Positions 11,201-22,500 of a DNA stretch of 64,000 nt are shown here, piece by piece; the first letter of the stretch is position 1, and the number at the start of each line of letters is the position of its first letter. Origin of the DNA: Patiria pectinifera (Eukaryota; Echinodermata; Asteroidea; Valvatida; Asterinidae); assembly GCA_029964075.1 (NCBI GenBank), contig CM057142.1, positions 3,673,770 to 3,737,769 on the forward strand. Reading direction: 5' to 3'. The notes beneath the pieces were generated by a model. That model did no database searches. It was not told the DNA's origin and saw nothing but the letters and a program-made list of their open reading frames with translations. Both the position numbers and the translations under genes were made by a program.

Positions 11201-13955
11201 AGACCAGCCAGCAGAAAGTCTATATGGATGAGCGTTTACACACAGGGAAACAAAATCCAATGAGTCAGCGTTTCTACTGTGGAATCTGATACAGTTCATT
11301 GGATTAACAAAATAACTGCACTTCACGCAACCCTGAGTGAGCCAATGTACACAAAATGACAAGACACAGGAAAAAAGATGTTTTTCCCCCGAATACTTTC
11401 AAGACAATTTTACTATTGGGCAATTCCAAACTAATGGGCCCAAAAGTGTGACACTTGAGAAGACCTTTGGAGTTTTGATGATAAAACTAGGATCTTGGTC
11501 TCTCATGTTTTGCTGTAAACATTGCATGCTTTGAACAAATATCCTCACCTGCAAATGATATAACTGGTTTTATATTTTAGAAAATACGGTGGATATTGTT
11601 TTTAAAAGTGTCACATACATAACGAAGGACAGACATTTTAGATAAAGTCACAAAGTAAGCATAACATCATGAACATTAAATCATAAATAATCCCCTAATG
11701 TTGACTGATTTAAAAAGATGTACCCTGGAGGAATGCCATCAGTCAAAACCTAGAAAATTTAGAGTCAATGTGAAGAATTATTTTATATTTTATAATCAGG
11801 ATTTATACGTCCGAACAGACTGGACATTTGTCATAAAATGTCTGTCCCTGTTCGCACGTAACCCTAATCACATTATAACTTTGAAGCCAGTGCAAAAACT
11901 GTTATATTTTCACTTGATAATGATAGCAATACAAAATTGTTTAATAATGTCATATGAAAGTGCCTATCAGAAACTGAATTTGGAATAAATGTTGCAACCT
12001 GACGCAACTTCAGTGGTTGTGTACAAAGTCTATGGCATGTATGGAGAGTCAAGAAAAGCGTCTCCTAACAAAATTTGAAATATTTCTCAGTCCCAGATTC
12101 ATGTCTTATCATCATTTTTGCAATGACTGACCTTCATTGAAATGATATATGAAGAAAAAAAGTGGCGTCAGGACAGGTTGCAACATTTTTTTCCCAGAAA
12201 GAACTCCATAGGATATGGCCATCACTAATTTTTCCCTGCATGCAATGACCTATCATTTGAATCAACCATCAAAAAGCGATAACAACATGTCATAAAAAGT
12301 GAAGTTTAGCTGTTAATTAGCAATAGCAGGGAAAAGGATAGAATGTTGCAACCCGACGCTGCTTTTTTCTTCATATCGTTGTCGAGCGCAAAGTGAGTCG
12401 CCCGCGCAAGTTTAAACTTGCGCGCGAAAGTTTAAACCTGCGCGCACGCAAGTTTAAACTTGTGCGCGCATTCATTTCCTTGCTACAAATTGCGCACGCA
12501 AGTTTAAACTTGCGCACTGCATAGATTTCCCGGGCCACGCATACAGAGCCGCTAAACTATTTTGCCCCTGGGTATACTCATGCAAATATGTAACATTATT
12601 TTTGAAAGCAGATTTTTTCTCCGATTTAATATCATCACTGAGCTTCGGGAGACAATGCCTTAATGCCTTTTTTTGAAATATTTGATTAAATTCATTAATT
12701 AAATCATTTTCAAATTTATTTACTTTTTCAAATAATTACCATTTTATATGCATAGCGTTTTTAACTTGTAAACATTTTTAAATATGAATTATTTAGCCTG
12801 CAATAAAAAAATATTTGTTAAAGTAATACATTTAATTAATTAATTAAATTAGTAATGCATTCATTAATTTTTTTTCAAATTATGCATTTTTGAAGTGTTC
12901 ACAGCGCTCGAAATGTTATGCAAGTATTTCTAAAAACAATTTGAATTATTGTACCATACAATTTATTAATTGTTAAATTAATTAGTATTTTTTTAAAAGT
13001 AAGTACTTTTTTAATTGTAGAATGCATAAGTATTTTAAAAATAATGTAAATGATTAGTATAATGTCAAAACTTGAACAATTGAAGGGATCATAATCATTC
13101 TTTTTACGTTAACAGCGGGTTACACCCAGGAAATTATGATATATTTACATTCAAGAATATAAATAAAATGCTAATTAGGTTTACAAAGCAAAAAACTTGA
13201 AGCTGGTCTCCATTTTTGAACAACTTCAGTACACTTTCCAATCGCCGCTACAAGCAATCGCCGCTAGTGTGCTTAAGTTGATAGCTTGCCCAGTAGCGGT
13301 ACCCTCCCTGGCCCTGCCCCCACGTACCCTTAAACAACTTCTCTGATAAGCACTGCTAAATCTCAATGTTTCTTTTCATTGACGCTAATTGAATTCCCCT
13401 TTTTATTTATTTCTTTATTCATTCATTTCTCCATGTGCTCGTGTTTTGAAAAAAATTCTTCATCAATGAAAATCCCGCCCGCAAAAGAAGGTTGCGATCG
13501 CCTTTGCGCAAGTTTAAACTTGCGCACGCAAATTAAAATGGCGCGGTGTAATTTGCGTGCTTCAGGAGTCCCTCGCGCAAGTTTAAACTTGCGCGCGCAA
13601 GTTTAAACTTGCGTGGGGGACTCAAATTGCGCTCGACATCGTCTCAATGAAGGTCAGTCATTGCAAAAATGATGATAAGACATGAATCTGGGACTGAGAA
13701 ACATTTCCAATTTTGTTACTTTGTTAGGAAATACTTCAAATTTTTTTTTTTTCTTGACTTTCCATAGACTTTGTACACAATCGCGGAAGTGGCGTCAGGT
13801 CATGCAGGTTGCAACATTTTTTTCCAAAATGACCTTGCAACGCCCTGTAGAGCATTTTTGTAGAGCATGAAGAGTGCGTTCTTTTGGATTTGAAACAACA
13901 ACTTGCCCTGAAAAAACACTCACCAATACAAAACGCTGATTTTAACTTTCGGCAT
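5183..13955 (-). CDS. SELENOW: Selenoprotein W, complete 5-exon coding region with TGA-encoded selenocysteine
   Basis: Coding exons, read on the minus strand, are 13955-13924, 9679-9655, 8993-8937, 7828-7754 and 6358-6281. All splice sites are GT-AG and the phases join exactly. The product is 88 residues; vertebrate SELENOW is about 87. Exon 1 starts MPKVKISVLY and the split Cys codon joins exon 2, giving C-G-G-U-G-Y-R-S-K with U encoded by TGA. This is the CxxU redox motif of the thioredoxin-like Rdx family. Exon 4 gives the hallmark GYLEV..NGQLVHSKK and exon 5 NGDGYIDSD, ending in TAA. SELENOW is a small cytosolic redox protein. A donor after the stop (GTAAGT, 6258-6253) suggests a spliced 3' UTR leading to the SECIS exon. 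Intron 1 is 4.2 kb and filled with MITEs. The exon structure and SECIS make the identification firm; function is by family. Confidence 0.93.
5926..6180 (+). mobile_element. tRNA-derived SINE, family A copy 1
   Basis: The head has GTGGTCTAGTGTTCGACTC, and the body TTGGGCAAGACA.GTTACTACAATTGCC. The tail is CCTGATGAACAGGGGTAATAA..TGAAGCGCTTTG ending in CATTATTATCC. The same modules occur at 27203-27428. It sits in the predicted 3' UTR intron of SELENOW. Confidence 0.75.
6951..7428. mobile_element. TTAA-flanked MITE 1 (in SELENOW intron 4)
   Basis: Ends are TTAAAGGGAAGATACAACATT and AATGTTGTACATTCCCTTTAA, inverted with few mismatches, each bounded by TTAA. TTAA duplication is typical of piggyBac and Kolobok elements. 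The interior has no transposase. Confidence 0.7.
9655..9679 (-). CDS. SELENOW: SELENOW selenocysteine micro-exon (25 nt)
   Basis: This micro-exon lies between a pyrimidine-rich acceptor (..TTTTCCAG) and a GTAAGA donor. It reads one base completing a Cys codon, then GGT GGA TGA GGG TAC CGC TCC AAG. The TGA falls at the exact Sec position of the CxxU motif. Read as a stop, it would end the protein after 13 residues, which is why a standard gene finder would drop or truncate the gene. Confidence 0.92.
9869..10528. mobile_element. Long foldback element (~185 nt arms) in SELENOW intron 1
   Basis: The left arm starts TACAGGGCGAGT(A)n GGAAACCCAAATGGTGCC and the right arm is its inverse, ending GGTTTTCC(T)nGACTCACCTTGTA. 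Similarity continues for about 185 nt to CCTTGTCCACGGA at the inner edges, leaving a loop of about 290 bp. No ORF of note. Confidence 0.8.
10842..10961. mobile_element. Palindromic MITE, 120 bp
   Basis: Inverted arms start GCCGCGTCC(C/G)ATT and run to GTGTGTAA, about 40 nt each with few mismatches, around a short CTGCAGCCGCTG centre. It abuts a tRNA-like B-box remnant (GAGTTCAAATCC, 10821-10832). Confidence 0.8.
11990..12185. mobile_element. TTGCAACCTGACGC MITE, 196 bp, copy A
   Basis: Ends are TGTTGCAACCTGACGC and GCGTCAGG..GGTTGCAACA. The interior carries TTTGTACACAA-type and CAGTCCCAGATTCATGTC blocks. It is in the opposite orientation to copy C (15918-16113), which is also 196 bp. Confidence 0.85.
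12344..13816. mobile_element. TTGCAACC MITE copy B, split by a nested element
   Basis: It has the same ends and internal blocks as copies A and C but is 1473 bp long, because another transposon (12380-13638) sits in its middle. Removing that insert leaves CTTCATATCGTCTCAATGAAGG, collinear with the other copies. Confidence 0.85.
12380..13638. mobile_element. Nested non-autonomous transposon with AAGTTTAAACTT palindromes
   Basis: TIRs are TGTCGAGCGCAA and TTGCGCTCGACA. The flanks are an exact TCGT duplication (12376-12379, 13639-13642). Four copies of GCAAGTTTAAACTTGCG-type palindromes lie near the left end (12403-12516) and three near the right (13506-13614). The centre (12600-13190) is extremely AT-rich with TTAATTAATT repeats. 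No transposase is seen. Confidence 0.82.
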
Positions 13956-15649
13956 GCTGACGAATGGTTCTGAATCGTCGACAAGAAATCGCAGGTCTCT
14001 TTCGCTCCACTCACTTCAATCTCAAACTCAAGTCAGTCAAACTTTACTTCCACCGTACCGGCGCGGCACCACTATACTGCACATCGGGTAGACCGTAAGT
14101 CATGGCCAAATTCTGCTAAATGCACTTTAAAAATCTGTCAGATTTATCCAAAAATCGGCAAAATTCCCCAAAATCCGAATAACACTATAAACACTTCAAA
14201 TCACATGCAGATGTTGCAGTTTTGCCTTAATTAAGGCTCAAACCACATTATAAACAATCTATAGTCATAAAAATATTATGGAATTGGGTAAATTTCAGGC
14301 GAAACGCGGTTGCATCACGACAAAAGTCCGGTAGTCAGTGAACCTCAGCACCTAGACTAGCCAACCTGTCCCATGTATGCATGGAGGAAGGAATCCTCCA
14401 TGATTTATGCAAGGGTTTGTTTGAAAAAAGATGCAAGCTTTTTCACACAAATGCACCATTTTTTTCAAATTTGCTATGTTTTTCTGTCAAATTTTGCATA
14501 ATTCTGCCCCAAAAAATCCATTCTGTCAAATTTTCTCTCAAACTCGTTCTTTTAATCCAAAATCTGTCAAAGTTAGCCGAAAATCGGCTAAAACGGTCAT
14601 CCTGCTGCACTTTACACTCTCCGCGGTGCGGCGCGTCAACACCGATTCATTCGATTATTTCGAGAATGATTTGGTGGTGTCGACCCCATAATATGGGGGG
14701 GGGGGGTGTTTTAGATTTTCAGCACTTCTGGGGCCGGCGAATTTAGGACCTTTTGTCTAATAAAAGGAATTTTGAAACAATCGATTACGTTCCTACGGGC
14801 GTACTAGTCCAGCGAAGCATATTTGTTCAAATATTTTGTTTTATATTTGATGCTTTGAAAAAACCTTAAAAAATATTATTATACCCAAGAAATGTTTAAC
14901 TTAGATTTGTATTATTTTACCTTTATTTTGTTTACCTTTTTATCATTAAGGTGATATTTTAAAAATAAGTAAGTACTTCAATTTCCCTTGACCCTGGTCA
15001 AATGTTTATCAATTGTGTGTTTAAAATATTTTTACATTTAAATTTTCTATATTAAAACAATACAAACAATTTATTTCCGGTCAGTATGATCTGAGATTAT
15101 CATGAATGATCTCAAAATACTAGTCCAGGTGGCCCCCAAATTACGAATTTTCAACCTTGCAAAAATACTTATTTTGAAATTGATTATAAAGTGTTTGGTA
15201 AAACGACATTCCTAGTTAGCGCAAAACGCATAATTCGATTCTCAAAAATCGACAAGTTATCAAGTTTAACAACCGTATCGATTTCAACGTCATTTAAGCG
15301 CCTTTCTGTTTTGCATGGTACCTGATCTTGTATCAGCTAAGAATTCATAAGTTAAAAATAGGGCACCAGTCTAGATTACATAACTTTTGCGCGCGCCAGA
15401 CTTGATTTTAGCAATTTGCATGTTTTTATTCGCCTCGTACATACGTGTTTTGTCGTACGAACTACGATTGATAGGCCTAGCTACGAATTAAATCAGGATC
15501 ATGTTCATTGGCCAACGATAAATTAAGGTATGTGACTGGCTAATCATTTCTGCCGACACATATTCATACGAAGGTTGTACTTGTAGCTTGCCTTGAGTAA
15601 CTCCAGCTGACAGTGACTACTCCTAGAACTATGAGGCTCCGCGTGTTTA
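13956..15649. other. SELENOW upstream region; no gene recognised
   Basis: Directly upstream of the SELENOW start codon, so its promoter and 5' UTR should lie in the first part. No TATA box or clear initiator could be assigned. The rest is AT-rich with a GGGG tract at 14695-14707. Frames of up to 121 codons show no family match. Confidence 0.45.
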
Positions 15650-15735
15650 CTGGGACTGAAAACATTTCCAATTTGTTACAAAATACTTTGAAAATACTCT
15701 AACTCTCCATAGACTTTGTACACTGGCATCAGGAT
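15650..15735. mobile_element. Truncated TTGCAACC MITE fragment
   Basis: It matches the right half of copies B and C: GGGACTGA.AACATTTCCAATTTGTTA, then CTCCATAGACTTTGTACAC. The left half and terminal TTGCAACA are missing. Confidence 0.7.
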
Positions 15736-15917
15736 ACTGATTTCTTTCTGTTTTCATCAGCTGACGTAATCCTGCCTACAGTCTATTCCTTCCTCCATGC
15801 CCATAATCACTTTGTCCTGTTCCTTATTCGTATTGGCTGCGTCGGCTTTCCTTTGGTAACAATTAGTTTGTCGGATCGAGTCTTCTTTGATTTCTCTGGC
15901 AAATTTGTGGGAAAAAA

Positions 15918-16113
15918 TGTTGCAACCTTACGCCACTTTTTTCTTCATACAATGTATATCACCTCAATAAAGGTAATTCATTGGAAACATGATGATAAGA
16001 CATGAATCTGGGACTGAGAAACATTTCCAATTTTGTTAGGAAATACTTACAAGAATTTCTCGACTCTCAATAGACTTTGTACACAATCGTGGAAGTGGCA
16101 TCAGGTTGCAACA
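15918..16113. mobile_element. TTGCAACC MITE, 196 bp, copy C
   Basis: Ends are TGTTGCAACCTTACGCCA and GGCATCAGGTTGCAACA. It is collinear with copy B and inverted relative to copy A. Confidence 0.85.
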
Positions 16114-16567
16114 TTTTTTCCAATTTGTGTTTACTAAAACTAAGATAGCCGGCGCAGCCAATATGATGTAATTTATGTGCGCCAATCCGAGAAAGTTTCT
16201 GTGAAAATAACGTTTACTAACAGGAAACTGGCTCTGGCCAAACGCCCACTGCCTTTAGGGAATATATTAAAGCCTTATCGCAAATGCTGCTTGAGTGAAT
16301 TTGCACAAAGGATGACAATTGTACATGTATTGTTGGAAGAGAACAGCACGGACATTGCCCCTTTTTCCTTCCCATAGTGCTTTACTTGTAGCTGTTGTAT
16401 GTTCAAATTCAACTGATTGCAGCAAGGTCTATCTGTGGGGAAATTTTGATATGTTTTGTTTTGCACATGTTCTGTGAATCATATGTGCATGTATTTATAA
16501 CAAGGTTTTCTTTCTCAAAATTGTTTCTGCATTTGTAATTTTCAATCACAATGTACAGATTGCAAAG

Positions 16568-19500
16568 ATGGAGAATCTGAAATTCTACGTGCTGTTGTCA
16601 ACGGATGGCAAACCGCAAGAAATACCACTTGCAAGCGACACTGAGGCTGGTGAGCTCGGAAATAGCAGGTAAAAGCTGACTTTTCAAAAAGAAAATTGTT
16701 GCTGCTGTTTGGAAATCTAGGCCAAGTAAAAAGTTTCCTCTTTTTTTAGAAAAAAGGAATGAGGAGGCCTTTTTCCCCCAAGATGGCAGACCGATTCTTC
16801 CATTTTCTTGACGCTTTTGCTGATATTTTGTAGTCCAAAGGAGCTGTCGCCTTCCTATCAAATTAGATTTTTTTTCAAATAAACCACAAATAACAAGCCA
16901 TACATCCTCTCTGAATGATCCTCGTTCGCCATTTCCCAGGTTTTAAGCATTGCTAATGTTTCTGGCATCGTGACTTTGGGCGTGATCTCTGGCTACATGG
17001 CATATTCAGGTTTATGGCTTCTGACTAGCGCCCCTTGAACAAAGACATTGACAAAATGGGGAACCGCCAACATAGGGCTGGATAGATCAGTTGGTAGAGC
17101 ACCGAAACGGTATTCCGAAGGTCGCAAAACCCGCACTAATCAATTTCTTTGTTCCACTTTGAAAATTAAAGATTGTGAACTTAAATACATAGCTACAATT
17201 TTGCAGGAAACAAATAAAAAGTTGATATATATTGCAAATGTTTGATTAAAAAAAACGAAGAAAAAAAAGGAGGCAGAAAATGGAAACGGTGGGTGGGGAC
17301 GATAAACTGGTTGAGTTTTTGGTTTAGTTTTTTGTTTGGCCTAATAAGGATCACAATGTTAGGACCTCTTCATTTTAAATTTTTATTCAATTTAAATTAA
17401 ACTTCTGATGCCACATGAAAGTGTGTTTTTTGGGGGGCAAAATTCTGACTGATTTGCGTCGATTTTTATTTTACATTGTGAATAAATTCACTATTATGAA
17501 TAAATCAACCCGATCCTTAGAAAAGACGTTTATATTTTTTTGTTGACAGAGGACAGCAAGAGTTTGAAGGCAGTCTGCCTCTCCCCCTGCCCAAGTTTCT
17601 TCTGATCTTTGCTCATGGAGAATGGCCAGACGATGATCGCTTTCAGCAAATGTCTGCCGAAGTTCACCTGGGCAAAGATCTAGATCCATTTCAGATTGGG
17701 ACACTATCTAAAGACACCAGGTAATGTAACGCTACAGACTATTATCATGTTGCGGTTGCTTAATTTTTTTCCCATTCAAATCAATGTAACCAATGCAAGG
17801 CTGGAAGGAGAAATTGTCTGGTTCCTTTTTACTGTTGTTACACATGGAAGCAGAATCATTCAACAATTCTGATACATGCACCACCAAGCTATTTCTTCAA
17901 AGAATTCACTCTCAAATTCACAATCAATGTCTATCCAGCAAGTTAATCATTTTGCACTTAAAGTTTTATCTGCATTTCTACACCAGCACTTGTGGATTGT
18001 AGGCCTTGTACATAAAAAACCAAGTTATTTGCAGAAACAAATTCCATCCTAAAAGCTAATTTCACTTTGTGTAAAATGTGTACAATTTGGCATCAATCGG
18101 TATTCATGTATGCCATGAGATAATCTGGCCCAATGAGACGGAACTGGGAAGAGGTCCAAATGAGGTTTTGCAGGTATAAGGAAAGAGAATAAAATTCTCC
18201 TTACAATACTGTTTGTTGCACTTCAATCAGACGTTCCGTTGACAAGTTATGGCTGTTTAAAGTTTGCATTTATCGACATGTCAAACAATTAAAATACTGA
18301 GAAAAAGGCCTTCAAGTTTCAACTGTTTTGTAGTTGCGAAAATGAAAGGTGCCAATTTGTTTTCCCTTAAAGATTTTATTCCACAATTTCTTTAAAATAT
18401 GCATTTTAAGAAAAAAAATCCCATGCGTTTTTGTTTCTTTTCCCCCCCATTTTTCTCCACTACTGCCTGTGCCCAGGGCCCAATTTCACGGCGCTGCTAA
18501 GCACACGATTTTCTGCTAACAGAGCCTCCGTCTATTTCATGGAGACCGTAAGCATAAGCACAGCAAAAGGCATGCTTACTTCAGAGGAAAAATTTGCTTA
18601 ACTTAGTGATGTAACATTAGAAATCTGCATGCACGTGCAACCGTTGGCACACACACGCCGTGAAAAAGTGCTTAAGGTTAGCAAATTTTTCTGCTATGCT
18701 AAACACAACCTTTCTGCTAACTGTTAAGCAGTGCCGTGAAATTGGGGCCATTTCCTTCTCATTTTGCCAGAAGGCCTTACAAATAAAATGAGTGACTACC
18801 ATTTGTGCAAAATGAATACCGTTTGGAACATCTTCAGACGTTCTTTTCCTGTTTTCCCCATGATGCACAGTGAGAACGGCATCTCCATTGTTTTATTAAT
18901 CTTTCCTAATAAAGATTCAGGAGGCTGAATGGAACACAACAGACAGTTTTTGTATTTTGTGGACTTTTGTTTTGATCTAAGATCTCTGTGTTGGCAAGGT
19001 ACTTGGAGGGACGATCTATATGTCCGAGGGACCCTAATGTCTGATGAAGGACAGCCTGGCCTTCTAGTCATTACTCCATCGAGCTATGATCAAAATGCCT
19101 TAGCTCAGAGTTTCAGTAAAAACAATAGTCAAGGTAAGTAGAACTTGGAAAAAACCAAACAAAAGCATTGGAGAATGCTTGTGTGTCTACTTTAAAAGTA
19201 AGGATGGGACTTAATATTTTATTTTGTAGACGTTTAATAAAATTGTTAAGCATCGTTTAAAAGTTTAATCGTGAAACCACTTCACGCCTGCATGTCAGGG
19301 CATGTTTAATAAGAAATAATAAATGTATTTATTACAGCACAGTGAGCATTGATTGTGCGCCAGCGGCATGTTTAAAACATGAAATAATACATTGTATACA
19401 TTGTATATAACTGACACAATAGACAGCCGGCATCTATTGAAAACGTGTATAGCTTAACTTACTGCCCGGAATGTGATTAAGTTCTGCAGTGCTTCAATGT

Positions 19501-22500
19501 TTTGTAAATCAAATTGGTTTAAATGGAATCTTTGAGTCTTTGTGAAGTGCATGTGTAACTTTGAGGGCAGTTCGAGTAAACATAATGTCAGTCTTTGATA
19601 ATGCAGGTTTCGTTTGAACGTTTCTGCTGCTACTTGTCCTGCATGATTATAGACTTTTGTATTTCAAAGCGGTACTTTACGTCCAACTGTGCTGAGTTGT
19701 GTTCTTTGAAATTTAACAATTTAGCAGACACGATTCAAAGAATTATCCCTTAGAATGAACTGACTCCATATTTTTCCTTTCCGATAGAGCTGAAGACTTC
19801 TCCAATAAAAATCACAGCCATGCACAGCGGCGATTCATCCAATGACGCGGAGATTCTGGAGAGCTCACAGACAGAGTCCCAGTTGGCGAACCTTGTCATG
19901 GAGCCTGGGTTTGATCAGGAGAACATTGCACCTGAAGATGAGAACACAAGACCAAGTGGTTACGGCGTAGTGACGAACAAAGAGACACCGTCTAAAATCG
20001 CTGCCGAGAGACTAAAGACTGAGGTGACTCCTGAGGTAGAGTTTCTCCGAACGAAATAGTTCCAAAGACTTGAATGAAAGGCGTATAGGATCATTTGCAT
20101 TTTTATCCCAAAAGTAACCAACAGAATTATTATCAAAAACTTACTTGGACTAAAGATCAAACTGGTACCAAACACCACGTGAAATTATTCCATCCGGCTA
20201 GCTGTCATTTAGAAGAAATCAAGAAATGTAGGTGATTTCCAACGATGTGCTGGGATATGTCGTTAGTAACTGCGTCGGAGCGCATAGCACCCTGGGCTTT
20301 GCCTGAGGTGCTATGTGCCCTTCATGGGTTACAAATGCTATATTCCACACCACAGCAGTCAACAACTGTTAAATATTTACCCAACCAGTGACACCTTTAA
20401 GCAGGGCTCGACCTTAGCGGAAGTCCCCTCGCCAAATGCGAGTAAAACAGCGGCGGAATAGTCCATACCATTCCCTAAGTAGTCCGCCTGGCGAGTCAAA
20501 CTCATTGTGAATAACATTGATCTTTATGACATTCTCGTACAAAAACTAAAAAAATTCTGTTGCTGACTAGTGAAAAAGCCCGTGGACTAGATAAGAGTCT
20601 GTTTTGATCATAGTCTGGCTGGCTAGTGAAAAGAAGTTTAAGGACAAACCCTGCTATAAGTATTCCCCTTCAGCACACGTCCTTTTTGTTGTAAAACCAG
20701 GTGGCAGTGGAGCGTTCTGAACCCCCTTCGTTGACAACCTCCAGCAGGAAGAGGCGCAAGTCGGCCGCGGAGGAATCCTCAACACCAGGGAGGCAGATCC
20801 GGGTGAAACGATTACAGATGCAACAGAACTCGCGGAGTGTTGGGAAGGGAAGCACTTCAGGGCGCGGGACAAATAGCACAGCTGATGGTGCAGGTGAGGA
20901 TAGGAAGGAATATTTTGATCATGCCTCATGATAGTCGGGTGGCTTAGACCTAATTTTCGACAAGATTGTGACCGACTGGTCCAAAGCACCAAACTTGGCG
21001 GATAGATTCTTATAGCCCTAGATAAGATATTTAGAAGGAGTGACACCTGAAATTCTTTTTGGAAGGGTGCCTAATTTGCATAAATTGTTAATACCTGCGT
21101 GTAATATGTTTATTACCGCATGTGGGTATTTTTATTTTTTTTAATTTTTTTTATTTTCTTGAAAAGTGTATTTTGGGGATTCTGCTTGCATATCCTTACT
21201 TCAATAACATTTTCCAAAGCATATAAAGCATATAAATGACTGAATAATTATGAGGACACAGTAACGATCCAACATGACTACTATTATGCCCTAAAATTTC
21301 GCGCATTTACCTTGTCCCAAGATGTCATCAATTAGTCTTCAATTGAACTGTTCAGCAACTGGTTTCTGTATGTCCTTGTTTCTGATATCAAACTTGTGTC
21401 CGTTCTTGGGTTGTCTTAAGTTTAAGTGACTGTCCTGGTTGTCCACCTTATTCTACTGTGGGGCATTGCTGACAGGTGATTGCATAAATAAACTTCTTTG
21501 CTATGCTAGAAATGCAGCTGAATGATCGTTTGATGTTGTCAAAAAGCCTGATTTTAGGCAAACTCTAAATAACATGCTTGCACCGTACGTGTGGGTCTGC
21601 TTTTCCTTTATACCTCAAAATTTCAGGCAAAAATGTCACTCACAAAAGTCCACTTACATCCCGGCTTTGTTTGTATTTTCTGAGATTGTTTGTATTTGAT
21701 GATTGTGTACCCAGTGCCCAGTGCCAGATGGGGGCATACCATGTGTGCCATCAGCAAGAAGCAAGCTGTCCTCATTGGTGGTCAGGGAGAACACCAGCAT
21801 CTCAGCAAAGATAGCGTCTGGCTGCTGGATATTGGTAAGCAACCCCCGTGAACAATGGATTCTATGGAAGGCTTTTGAAGATATGTACGTGTATCATATT
21901 TTGCCAGCTCTTAGCATTGTTACGCCGGCAATTGTATAGTCGGGACCTGTTCTTTAAAAAGACAAAAATATCTGCCTTTCGGTTATTGGACTCACCAAAG
22001 TAGTTAGCGACGTTTAAAACTAACAGGAATGTCTTGGGTAGAGCAGATTTGTAACTTTTTGAGGGACATGTTGGGGTTAAATTGACGACGGAGACGACAA
22101 ACCGCAACATGAAATTATAGATGGCAATCACCACGATGCACCGTGAATGCACATAGCCGCGTTGATTCACATAGCTCAACTGCAAAATGCATAAAAAAAA
22201 TGTCTACGTTTCTAAATGAGGTTTATGATGCTGTGGACATGGGTGAGCATCAAAGAAAACTACTCCTGAAAGCCCGCAAAAGTCTTACTTTTATCCTGAT
22301 TTTGTCCTCCAAAGTCCTAGTTTTGTCCTGTTTTTTTTGTTGAAAATTGTGATCCTACTGTTCTCCTACTTTTTCACCTGGGTCTGCTTGACAGCCAGTT
22401 ATTGATTGTGCTAACATTACGTACACCTCTGGTAAAACCCCAGTCACACATTTACAGTTTGGAGCTACGAATATTCACGGTTTACCAAGAACCAATCAAT

